DNA of 5,550 nucleotides from Nitrososphaeraceae archaeon (GTDB lineage: Archaea; Thermoproteota; Nitrososphaeria; Nitrososphaerales; Nitrososphaeraceae). Positions 1 through 5,550 of the stretch are shown here, piece after piece. Under the pieces are notes generated by a model. It made no database searches. It was not told the origin of the DNA and saw only the letters and a program-made list of their open reading frames with translations. Within the stretch, counting starts at the first letter, position 1, and every line of letters starts with the position of its first letter. The translations under genes and the position numbers were made by a program. The stretch lies in the NCBI GenBank assembly GCA_029240395.1, contig JAREAJ010000055.1:1-5550 (forward strand), in the 5' to 3' direction.

Positions 1-1668
1 GCATATCTCTTGGCAAAGCAAGGGTATCGTGCAGTATCAGTTGAAGGAGAATTGTTTGAACCCCTAGGTTCAACAATTTCCGCAGACTTCGGCTCAAAAA
101 TTGCGTACTTTGGCGAAGCGATCTTACTGGCAGATTCTGTGGAGGATTTGAGAAATTCCGTCATGTTGATAAAGCGTTTCATTGAAGACAAGGAGCCCAT
201 TCTCAGAAACGTTGCGGTGTGTTACACGGCATCTGAAAGGCACAAAAGCAGATTGGAGGCAGAAATTACCAAATTAGAAGTTCAAAAAGCGGTCCTCTCA
301 GATAACCTGGATTCAAAGGAGTCAAAGTTGCAAGAGCTAGTGGCTGAAAACGATGCTTTGAAGTCAGGAATTAACTCTGGGAACTTAGAGATGGAGATTC
401 ATCATAGACGCCTTTCAATCCTGTCTTGTACAATATCTGATGTTACAAAAAAACTGAATAGTTTGAATAATGAGTCGACGGGAAAGAAACTGACTCAAGC
501 AAATTGGTCAAGGAATACAATTCTAAAATCTTTGGATGACATCGAATATCAATTGCGTGAACAAAAGGAGAGTTTAAGATCCTTAGAAGCTGAAATTGAA
601 ATATCTGCCAACAGGATCAAAAACTTGAAAAGGGAAAAAGATGAGGATTTGGAATTTGAAATGAACGAGAAAAGCAAAGAGGCGCTTGAACTTAAAAAAG
701 AACTTGCATTACAAGAAGACGAGTTAAAAGGACTAAGGGATCAAGAACAACAGATTATCGATTCTTCGGGTGCTTCTTTCACGGTTCTACAAGAATATGA
801 AAAAAATATTAGGACATTGACAGATAATGAAAGAAGGATATCTAGAGATTATCATAACCTTGAGAAAGAAATTGCCTTACTAAAGAAAGATATAGTTGAC
901 CTCGGATCTAAAGAAACCGAACTAATTAGCAGCCTTAATCAGATTGGCTACGACTATATGGAGGAGAATTCTTCTCACGAAGTCGATTTGGAAGAAAACA
1001 TCCAACAGCTAACAAGAGAGTATGAGACTCTCAGGCCTCGTATTAATTTGCGTGCCCATGATAGTTATGTTCAAGTCATTGAAGGCTATAGAGGAATGTC
1101 AAGTCGTAAAAACCATTTAGAGGAAGAGCGGAATTCAATAGTACTTTTCGTCGAAGAAATTGACAAAGAAAAGAAAAATGTCTTCATGGAGGCATTTAAG
1201 AAAGTTGACACAAATCTTCGAAAGACATTTTCCGAAGTATCAGGTGAGGGAGGACATGCATGGCTTGAAATAGAAAACCTCGAAGACATATTCTCGAATG
1301 GTATAATGCTAATGGTACAATTTCCTGGGAAGTCTGCTCGAGAATCAACCGTTTTATCAGGAGGCGAAAAGACTATGGCTGGGACCGTATTTTTATTAGC
1401 ATTGCAGTCTCTTAAGCCGTCTCCGTTTTATCTGTTAGACGAAGTCGATGCACACCTGGACTCGCAAAACACAGATAGGCTATCCAGAGTGTTATTATCG
1501 CGATCACTAGAGAGCAACCAGATAATTATGGTTACGCTTAAAGATTCTACGGTATCTAAGGCTAGCCTGATCTACGGAGTGTACCCCAGAGAAGGAGCAT
1601 CGCAGATTGTCAGGTACAAACAAAACAACCAGCAGGTATTAACTGAGATCAACAAGCATTCTCTTTAA
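1..1668 (+). CDS. smc: SMC chromosome segregation ATPase, C-terminal half (5' partial)
   Basis: SMC proteins are long coiled-coil ATPases that dimerise through a hinge and organise and segregate chromosomal DNA. The frame is open from base 1 and the TTG at base 10 lies inside the hinge, so it is not a real start; 555 residues are visible. Numbering from base 1, residues 1 to about 45 look like the end of the hinge (GYRAV, then GELFEP). Residues about 60-385 are highly charged heptad-like coiled coil, rich in E, K, L and N. From about 390 the C-terminal ATPase lobe begins. It carries the ABC signature LSGGEK at 452-457, the Walker B segment FYLLDE at 476-481 and a D-loop ending at about 487. 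The Walker A lobe must lie upstream of the window. The C-terminus ends normally at TAA. The gene is convergent with the peptide-transporter ATPase on the other strand, whose remnant tail overlaps its stop codon. No frameshift is seen. SMC is clear; archaeal origin is inferred. Confidence 0.96.
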   Translation, partial: AYLLAKQGYRAVSVEGELFEPLGSTISADFGSKIAYFGEAILLADSVEDLRNSVMLIKRFIEDKEPILRNVAVCYTASERHKSRLEAEITKLEVQKAVLSDNLDSKESKLQELVAENDALKSGINSGNLEMEIHHRRLSILSCTISDVTKKLNSLNNESTGKKLTQANWSRNTILKSLDDIEYQLREQKESLRSLEAEIEISANRIKNLKREKDEDLEFEMNEKSKEALELKKELALQEDELKGLRDQEQQIIDSSGASFTVLQEYEKNIRTLTDNERRISRDYHNLEKEIALLKKDIVDLGSKETELISSLNQIGYDYMEENSSHEVDLEENIQQLTREYETLRPRINLRAHDSYVQVIEGYRGMSSRKNHLEEERNSIVLFVEEIDKEKKNVFMEAFKKVDTNLRKTFSEVSGEGGHAWLEIENLEDIFSNGIMLMVQFPGKSARESTVLSGGEKTMAGTVFLLALQSLKPSPFYLLDEVDAHLDSQNTDRLSRVLLSRSLESNQIIMVTLKDSTVSKASLIYGVYPREGASQIVRYKQNNQQVLTEINKHSL

Positions 1669-1862
1669 TCATTTTTCTTCTCGAATTGCTCTTGGCTTAG
1701 TTTATAGGCGGAAGAATACATAAGACAAGATACCTTGTGCGACTCTTCCGGCTAAAAAAATCCGGGATCCTCATGGCAAACATTAACGGAATAGGGGCAT
1801 CTATAATATAACTTACAACCCGACTCAGCAGCTGTCTTACCTTGTTTTAAAGACACAAATTT
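1665..1862 (-). pseudogene. displaced C-terminal tail of the OppF-type ATPase (frameshift plus in-frame TAG)
   Basis: Read on the minus strand from 1862, one frame away from the ATPase frame, this stretch encodes the expected end of the OppF family. It has a GC, then RCPYSVNVC, giving cysteines spaced C-x5-C-x6-C as in the family tail. An in-frame TAG lies at 1754-1752. The same frame stays open for 28 more codons, with HKVSC matching the usual final H-x-V-x-C element, until TAA at 1667-1665. Adding one A to the run of five (1860-1864) would join residue K283 to the tail. The repaired protein would be about 348 residues including the amber position, close to normal for the family. In the M. 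tuberculosis OppABCD transporter the comparable cysteines in OppD are reported to bind a 4Fe-4S cluster; binding here is inference. The stretch explains nearly all of the gap between smc and the ATPase, and overlaps the smc stop codon. Confidence 0.8.
1671..1680 (+). terminator. possible T-rich terminator after smc
   Basis: A pyrimidine stretch with a run of five T follows the smc stop codon by two bases. Archaeal RNA polymerase often stops at T-rich tracts without a hairpin, and no stem is visible here. The same bases also encode the last residues of the broken transporter tail on the other strand, so the tract may simply be AAA/AAG codons read in reverse. Weak call. Confidence 0.25.
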
Positions 1863-2710
1863 TTCTTTCGCGAAGTCCCCGAAAAAGGTTGTGGAATTGC
1901 ATCTATGAGAGCCTGAGTGTACGGATGTAGTGGTCTACTCAGGACCTTATCCACTTGACCTATTTCAACTATTCTGCCAGCATACATAATAGCTATAGTG
2001 TCGCCTATGTATCTCGATGTAGAAAGATCGTGTGTGATGTAAACGCAGGAAATCTGCAACCTATCTTTCAATGACTTGATTACCTGCAATATCTCTGCTC
2101 TAACAGAGACGTCAAGCATAGAGACAGGTTCGTCAGCAATTATCAATGATGGTCTGAGTACAAGAGCACGCGCCAATGCCACCCTCTGGCGTTGACCACC
2201 TGATAACATATGAGGAAATTGATCCGCAATAGAATCCGCTGGATGCAAACGAACATCTTGTAAAGAACTAAGTACCTTCTCTATGCGTTCAGGTTTAGAG
2301 CTTACTTGTCTTTCGTGGATATTGAGAGGTTCCATCACAATATCCATAACCCTCATGCGAGGGTTAAGTGAGGAATAAGGATCTTGTTGAATCATTTGGA
2401 CATTTTCGTGCAACTTTTTCATTGTTTTCTTGTCGTTCTTGCTAGTGATATCTTCACCGTTGAGAATGATGAAGCCCGCATCAGGCTGTACTGCTTTGAG
2501 AATAATTCTGGCCAAGGTGCTTTTTCCTGAGCCGGATTCTCCCGCGATAACAAATACGTTGCCTCGCTTCAATTGAAAGCTAACATCATCTACTGCCTTT
2601 ACATAGACAGGTGGATCCAACCGCAAAATCTGCTTAAAGCCCCTCTTTATTGGGAAGTATTTCTTAATATTGACTAGCTCAAGGATGTTGTCTCTATCGT
2701 TTTTACTCAA
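1847..2710 (-). CDS. oppF: OppF/DppF-type peptide ABC transporter ATPase, C-terminus truncated by frameshift
   Basis: This is the ATP-hydrolysing subunit of an oligopeptide/dipeptide-type importer, which would sit on the inner face of the membrane permeases. The 287-residue frame has a complete nucleotide-binding domain: Walker A GESGSGKST at 57-65, Q-loop with QQDPYSSLNPR at 108-118, signature LSGGQRQR at 169-176, Walker B LIIADEP at 189-195, D-loop near D200 and switch histidine H227. The N-terminal KKYFPI (16-21) and HPYTQAL (262-268) followed by AIP are typical of OppF/DppF. The TTG start at 2710 is the first possible start, since an in-frame TAA lies two codons upstream. The frame then leaves the family pattern after residue 283 and stops at TAA 1847-1849; the missing tail is present in another frame (separate entry). 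A TTATAT at 2745-2740 on the minus strand is a plausible TATA box giving a very short leader. No OppA, B, C or D gene is in the window, so this is an orphan. The family is certain; substrate and function are not. Confidence 0.93.
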   Translation of the reverse strand: MSKNDRDNILELVNIKKYFPIKRGFKQILRLDPPVYVKAVDDVSFQLKRGNVFVIAGESGSGKSTLARIILKAVQPDAGFIILNGEDITSKNDKKTMKKLHENVQMIQQDPYSSLNPRMRVMDIVMEPLNIHERQVSSKPERIEKVLSSLQDVRLHPADSIADQFPHMLSGGQRQRVALARALVLRPSLIIADEPVSMLDVSVRAEILQVIKSLKDRLQISCVYITHDLSTSRYIGDTIAIMYAGRIVEIGQVDKVLSRPLHPYTQALIDAIPQPFSGTSRKKNLCL

Positions 2711-2739
2711 ACGTTATAATTAACTTGTCAAACTTGGCA

Positions 2740-2745
2740 ATATAA
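2740..2745 (-). promoter_or_regulatory. possible TATA box for the oppF-type gene
   Basis: TTATAT on the minus strand is centred about 32 bases before the TTG start at 2710. With the usual archaeal distance of 25-27 bases from TATA box to transcript start, the mRNA would begin about six bases before the start codon, giving a nearly leaderless transcript. That agrees with the lack of a Shine-Dalgarno site. AT-rich sequence makes chance matches common. Confidence 0.3.
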
Positions 2746-2915
2746 TCCTTGTAAGGGGTTCCTGCTTAAGATAGACTGATAAAATGCATCTTTCACCGTG
2801 TAAGAAAGAGGCGTCAATGACGAATCAAAGCGTAACCAGATGTACCAGCCAGGTCGACATCGGGTCATATTCAAGACAATAACGATGTTATCAAAACGAC
2901 TGATAATAGTTGGAA

Positions 2916-2950
2916 AATGTCAATCCTTAATTAAGAAAAGTATTGACATT
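2916..2950. promoter_or_regulatory. inverted repeat enclosing a 10-bp palindrome, candidate operator
   Basis: AATGTCAAT at 2916-2924 is repeated exactly in inverted form as ATTGACATT at 2942-2950. Between the arms lies CTTAATTAAG (2926-2935), itself a perfect 10-bp palindrome. The site is in the divergent region, about 176 bases before the exporter start and 205 before the ATPase start. Symmetric sites of this kind are typical of dimeric regulators. The regulator is unknown, and a simple hairpin function cannot be excluded. The symmetry is seen directly; the operator role is inferred. Confidence 0.4.
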
Positions 2951-2968
2951 AACCTGAGTGAGAAGATA

Positions 2969-2988
2969 AAATAAGATTAAATAAGAAT
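2969..2988. repeat. 10-base tandem repeat, two copies
   Basis: AAATAAGATT at 2969-2978 is followed directly by AAATAAGAAT at 2979-2988, matching at nine of ten bases. The period is about one helical turn. It lies 19 bases to the right of the inverted repeat, in very AT-rich sequence, so it may be either part of a regulatory site or low-complexity DNA. Confidence 0.35.
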
Positions 2989-3059
2989 CTATTATGGAAA
3001 GTGAGCTTTACACATAAATTGAGAACACATTCGCGATAAATTTGTAAGAGGCATTTGGA

Positions 3060-3067
3060 TTTAATAT
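3060..3067 (+). promoter_or_regulatory. possible TATA box for the CDF exporter
   Basis: TTTAATAT lies about 60 bases before the ATG at 3127. Using the usual archaeal TATA spacing, transcription would start near 3090 and leave a leader of roughly 37 bases. A purine-rich AGGAAG at 3101-3106 lies too far from the start codon to be a good ribosome site. Other AT-rich hexamers nearby are nearly as plausible. Confidence 0.2.
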
Positions 3068-3126
3068 TCTTGCTCTGTATCGAATGTCAGGAGTTCGGCT
3101 AGGAAGCACAAAAATACGAGTATAAA

Positions 3127-4068
3127 ATGCAAACCCATCTAAAGATAATCCAGCAACATCTCAAAGTCTCTATCTTTGTAGCAATAGCGATAGCACTAAT
3201 AGAATTCGTGGGCGGATTGCTGAGTAATAGCTTATCTCTAATGAGTGATGCAGCTCATGTTTTTGGTGACATACTTGCAATTTTCTTGAGCCTCTTTGCA
3301 ATAACATTGGCAACAAGAAAACATACGGGGTCAATGACTTATGGATACCATAGAGCGGAGGTTTTGGCCTCAATGGCAAATGGTGTTCTACTATTTGCTG
3401 TTTCTGTGTGGATAGCTGTGGAAGCGTACCAGAAGATTCACAGACCTGAACCTATTAATGCTCTTCTGGTCCTTATTATCGCTGCAATCGGATTAGCTGG
3501 CAATTTGGTAATCGTGAAGGTTTTAAGAAACGATCAAGAAAAGAGTTTGAATGTCAAAAGTGCCTTCTCCCATGTGTTATACGATGCAATATCTTCCTGT
3601 GCAGTAATTTTTGTTGGCGTAATTACATACCTAACCGGTATCCGGTTGCTAGATCCTATAGTGGCATTTCTAATAGCTGGGTTTATAGCTCGGAGCGGGT
3701 ATAAAATCACTAAAGATAGCGCTCATATATTGCTTGAGGGGGCGCCCACGCATGTAGACATAGATGAAATAAGGGCCTCGATTTTGGGAACAGAAAAAGT
3801 ATTAGATGTACACGACCTTCATGTCTGGACGATCTCTAGCGGTATGAATGCCTTAAGCGGACATATTGTTATAGCTGATCAGATACTCAGCGAGGCTGAT
3901 AAAATAATAAAGGCGATAAACAGCACTTTATTAGAAAGCTATGGAATAAGCCACACTACTCTGCAGGTCGAACCAGAAAAAAAGGTCTCATTTAGGCACG
4001 GATTGAATCATACTATAAAGAAAAATGATGTCGAAATAGGAAAAGGGCAAAATAATGACAAGAAGTGA
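3127..4068 (+). CDS. CDF-family cation efflux protein (CzcD/ZitB-like Zn/Cd/Co exporter)
   Basis: This is a membrane antiporter that exports divalent metal ions, usually zinc, in exchange for protons. The 313-residue protein has six predicted membrane segments (starting around 14, 37, 79, 112, 150 and 178) followed by a cytoplasmic domain. The transport site is complete: H44-xxx-D48 in segment 2 (SDAAHVFGD) and H149-xxx-D153 in segment 5 (HVLYD). This HxxxD pair is the pattern of zinc-type members. Other family marks are YGYHRAEVLA at 72-81, LDP at 175-177, LLEGAP at 202-207 and HDLHVW at 229-234, with H246 further on. The loop between segments 4 and 5 is short and lacks the histidine-rich stretch of many CzcD/ZnT proteins. 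The last 30 or so residues form a lysine-rich hydrophilic tail. ATG 3127 is the first start, since the frame closes at TAG 3100-3102. The gene is intact and monocistronic as far as seen. Exact metal is inferred. Confidence 0.95.
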   Translation: MQTHLKIIQQHLKVSIFVAIAIALIEFVGGLLSNSLSLMSDAAHVFGDILAIFLSLFAITLATRKHTGSMTYGYHRAEVLASMANGVLLFAVSVWIAVEAYQKIHRPEPINALLVLIIAAIGLAGNLVIVKVLRNDQEKSLNVKSAFSHVLYDAISSCAVIFVGVITYLTGIRLLDPIVAFLIAGFIARSGYKITKDSAHILLEGAPTHVDIDEIRASILGTEKVLDVHDLHVWTISSGMNALSGHIVIADQILSEADKIIKAINSTLLESYGISHTTLQVEPEKKVSFRHGLNHTIKKNDVEIGKGQNNDKK

Positions 4069-4103
4069 TTATACTAATGAAGCTACCGAACTACACGAAG
4101 TTA

Positions 4104-4387
4104 CTACCAGTTGACACATTCACTTTCATAATCCCTCACTTCCATATCAAAGTAGCTTTTCTCATTCTCTAGTACCTTGATTACTCCTTCTGGAACAAAG
4201 ATAGTAAGTGCAGTCAGTAAACGGGAACTTCCAGTACCGTTGCTTGCTGAGCCACAACAATTGGCTTCAAATTTACTTGCATGGTATTATACATGTTCTC
4301 CTTTCTTTGTGCTAACAGCTCCTTGGCTATCAGGGAATCCTCGCTATCATCTACAATGAGTTTGCTTGATGACAATTCACCATTTTC
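4104..4387 (-). pseudogene. possible decayed or frameshifted small gene, family unknown
   Basis: This occupies most of the 382-base gap between the exporter and the radical SAM gene. On the minus strand, block b (4387-4214) is open and protein-like (for example DDSEDSLIAKELLAQRKEN), with an AGGAG at 4302-4298 shortly before ATG 4294. Block c (4286-4104) continues in another frame with LTIFVPEGVIKVLENEKSYF and ends at TAG 4104-4106. Block c has no start codon before its late ATG. Adding one base to the CCC run (4225-4223) joins b to c. Upstream, a third block (about 4500-4351), which begins inside the end of the radical SAM gene, joins b if one A is added to the AAAA run (4386-4383). Block c has the strand-then-helix look of a ribbon-helix-helix-like domain, but no family is recognised. 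A chance open region remains possible. Confidence 0.3.
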
Positions 4388-4436
4388 TTACTAACTAAAT
4401 ATATGACTATTTTCGGAAATAGTTCTTCATCTAATA

Positions 4437-4450
4437 GACAAACAAAAGAA
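4437..4450 (-). terminator. possible T-rich terminator after the radical SAM gene
   Basis: Read on the minus strand, the bases straight after the radical SAM stop codon are TTCTTTTGTTTGTC, a T-rich stretch with no stem in front of it. This fits archaeal termination. If the disrupted small gene downstream is real and co-transcribed, the tract may not end the transcript. Confidence 0.25.
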
Positions 4451-5545
4451 CTAAATTCCTGCTGCTTTGGCCTTGTCGGCCGTATGCTGTCCAATGAGTT
4501 TTGACATGCCCTTCATATAATTTCGAGCAAATGTAGTAGTAGGCTGAGAGGAATACCATATGCATCCTAGAACCTGACAATCATGGCAAGTTCTCGCAAT
4601 CTCCCATTGTGGTTGACTCCATATTTCTTCTATGCTGTGATCCAAAAGACTATACGTATTCTCCTTGCCATTAAATTTCCAACAAGGAACCATTACCGTT
4701 CCATTACCATTAACAAAAACACTTTTCCATACTCCGCATTCATCGAAAATACCTCGTCCGTGTTTTATTATCTGCTCAAAATATTGAGGCGGAATCATTA
4801 TTTGAGGAGAAGCATGTTTTTCTTGGTAGTCAAGTATACTTTTACATACTTCGACCATTTTCTCCCGATCTGGTAGAAGGGAATAGCTAACATCTGATCT
4901 ATCTTCAACGAAAGTAAAAGAGACCGCATTCGATCCGAGGTCTAAAGCCTTCCTAAAATATGATTGATTAATAAACTCTTCCGTATTGTACTTTGTTATA
5001 ACACTATTGAAATAATGTGGGACTTTGTATTCTGTCAACAGATTTAGGTTTTCAATTACCCTGTGGTAGGTACTTGGACTAACTCCGCGGACCTTGCAGT
5101 ACGGTTCTTCAAATACAGAATCAATGCTGCAAGTAATAAATTGAATATATTTTTTTAGTTCTTGGAGATCAAGAGTGTGTAACAAAGAACAATTGGAAAT
5201 TAATGTGATTGGCATTTTTATTTGGTAGAGATATTTGATAAGCTCCATAAAGTCGGGGCGACTAGTTGGCTCACCACCTTCGACAATCGCCCAGATACAA
5301 TGCTGTGATACTTTATCAAAGATTAGTTTCCATTGATCCGTTGACAAATCATTTCTCTTGGCTATATTCATCTGATTGGCTTTGTCGGAATCTCCAAATG
5401 GGCACATTGGACAATAGAAGTTGCAATAGTGTGTTAGGCTAAAAACACCGACAAGCGGAAGCCTTCGACCTACGAGTCTATTCCCTGACCATTTTCCAAG
5501 CATTTTTATCGTTCGGATCTTGTCTACTACCAATACTATTGTCAC
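4451..5545 (-). CDS. radical SAM protein with SPASM/twitch-like C-terminal cysteine cluster
   Basis: Radical SAM enzymes use a 4Fe-4S cluster and S-adenosylmethionine to make a radical that drives difficult chemistry; the substrate here cannot be read from the sequence. The cluster motif CNFYCPMC is at 41-48 (C41, C45, C48), followed by the SAM-binding GGEP at 90-93 and a strand/helix pattern typical of the barrel. The C-terminal part holds C270, C288, C320, C323 and C328, including NGNGTVMVPCW and CHDC-x4-C. This resembles a SPASM or twitch domain binding one or more further Fe-S clusters. A basic helical extension of about 30 residues ends the protein. The start is uncertain: GTG 5545 gives 364 residues, ATG 5503 gives 350, and the frame is not closed before the window edge. 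No obvious peptide substrate gene or partner enzyme is intact nearby; a disrupted small ORF follows on the same strand. Superfamily certain, subfamily unknown. Confidence 0.92.
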   Translation of the reverse strand: MTIVLVVDKIRTIKMLGKWSGNRLVGRRLPLVGVFSLTHYCNFYCPMCPFGDSDKANQMNIAKRNDLSTDQWKLIFDKVSQHCIWAIVEGGEPTSRPDFMELIKYLYQIKMPITLISNCSLLHTLDLQELKKYIQFITCSIDSVFEEPYCKVRGVSPSTYHRVIENLNLLTEYKVPHYFNSVITKYNTEEFINQSYFRKALDLGSNAVSFTFVEDRSDVSYSLLPDREKMVEVCKSILDYQEKHASPQIMIPPQYFEQIIKHGRGIFDECGVWKSVFVNGNGTVMVPCWKFNGKENTYSLLDHSIEEIWSQPQWEIARTCHDCQVLGCIWYSSQPTTTFARNYMKGMSKLIGQHTADKAKAAGI

Positions 5546-5550
5546 CCTAT

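Larger units (their letters stand above)
2711..3126. other. 416-base divergent intergenic region with no convincing gene
   Basis: This gap separates the start of the ATPase gene (leftward) from the start of the CDF exporter (rightward), so it must hold both promoters. It contains the inverted repeat at 2916-2950, a 10-base tandem repeat at 2969-2988, a short palindrome CGTCA-A-TGACG at 2812-2822 and candidate TATA boxes near each gene. Only short open stretches exist. The longest is about 63 codons on the minus strand (2728-2919), with no recognisable family. No tRNA-like or other RNA structure was recognised. Confidence 0.6.

Noticed and set aside
10..12. TTG as the start of the SMC protein
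   Set aside because: The frame is open to base 1 and the residues around it belong to the SMC hinge, so the gene begins upstream of the window.
1086..1289. 67-codon open frame on the minus strand inside smc
   Set aside because: It lies wholly opposite the SMC ATPase-lobe coding sequence and its serine/phenylalanine-rich translation is what an antisense frame of coiled coil gives.
1669..1846. Non-coding gap between smc and the oppF-type gene, possibly holding a small RNA
   Set aside because: The minus strand here encodes the displaced OppF tail with conserved cysteines, which explains the stretch without an RNA gene.
2817..2882. Short plus-strand ORF of 21 codons in the divergent intergenic region
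   Set aside because: No ribosome site, no recognisable product, and too short to separate from chance.
2728..2919. About 63-codon minus-strand open stretch upstream of the oppF-type gene, plus a 20-codon frame whose TAA (2705-2703) overlaps the TTG start
   Set aside because: It could be a remnant of an upstream operon gene ending in GTPYKDYIAKFDK, but it matches no transporter component I know, needs a frameshift and covers the promoter region; length is within chance.
3170..3379. 69-codon minus-strand frame inside the exporter gene
   Set aside because: It is antisense to well-conserved CDF membrane segments and has no independent support.
4177..4359. 60-codon plus-strand ORF after the exporter
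   Set aside because: It has no ribosome site or recognisable product, and the minus strand over the same bases reads far more like protein.
4583..4876. 97-codon plus-strand ORF inside the radical SAM gene
   Set aside because: It is antisense to the C-terminal cysteine-cluster region of the radical SAM protein, which is clearly the real gene.
1..5550. CRISPR array, tRNA, rRNA, transposase or attachment-site signals
   Set aside because: No regularly spaced repeats, cloverleaf, rRNA-like sequence, recombinase gene or flanking direct repeats were seen on either strand.

Overview
The window looks like part of an archaeal chromosome, most plausibly of the Nitrososphaerota (Thaumarchaeota) type. 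The evidence is indirect: the end of the SMC protein resembles archaeal SMCs, one gene starts with TTG and another probably with GTG, clear Shine-Dalgarno sites are mostly absent, and T-rich tracts rather than stem-loops follow the genes. This assignment comes from reading the sequence, with no database match behind it. Base composition is moderately AT-rich throughout and no rRNA, tRNA, insertion sequence, CRISPR array or phage gene is visible.

Layout, left to right. (1) 1-1668, plus strand: the 3' part of an smc gene, from inside the hinge to the stop codon; the gene starts outside the window. (2) 1665-2710, minus strand: an OppF/DppF-type peptide-transporter ATPase, convergent with smc. 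The ATPase core (1847-2710) is intact, but its cysteine-bearing C-terminal tail is displaced by a one-base frameshift in a run of five A/T and then cut by an in-frame TAG. Recognisable family sequence continues past both lesions to 1665. (3) 2711-3126: an intergenic region between two divergent genes, carrying a 9+9 inverted repeat around a 10-bp palindrome. (4) 3127-4068, plus strand: an intact CDF-family Zn/Cd/Co-type cation exporter. (5) 4069-4450: no intact gene, but the minus strand shows consecutive protein-like blocks in three frames that one-base corrections would join, suggesting a decayed or wrongly read small gene. (6) 4451-5545, minus strand: a radical SAM protein with a SPASM/twitch-like C-terminal cysteine cluster, whose start lies near or beyond the right edge.

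The genes do not form one pathway. smc and the CDF exporter are housekeeping or homeostasis genes; the transporter ATPase is an orphan with no permease, binding protein or OppD partner in the window; the radical SAM enzyme has an unknown substrate. The two points most worth checking are the double lesion in the ATPase tail, which separates an intact motor from its probable Fe-S/metal-binding tail, and the disrupted small ORF directly downstream of the radical SAM gene on the same strand.
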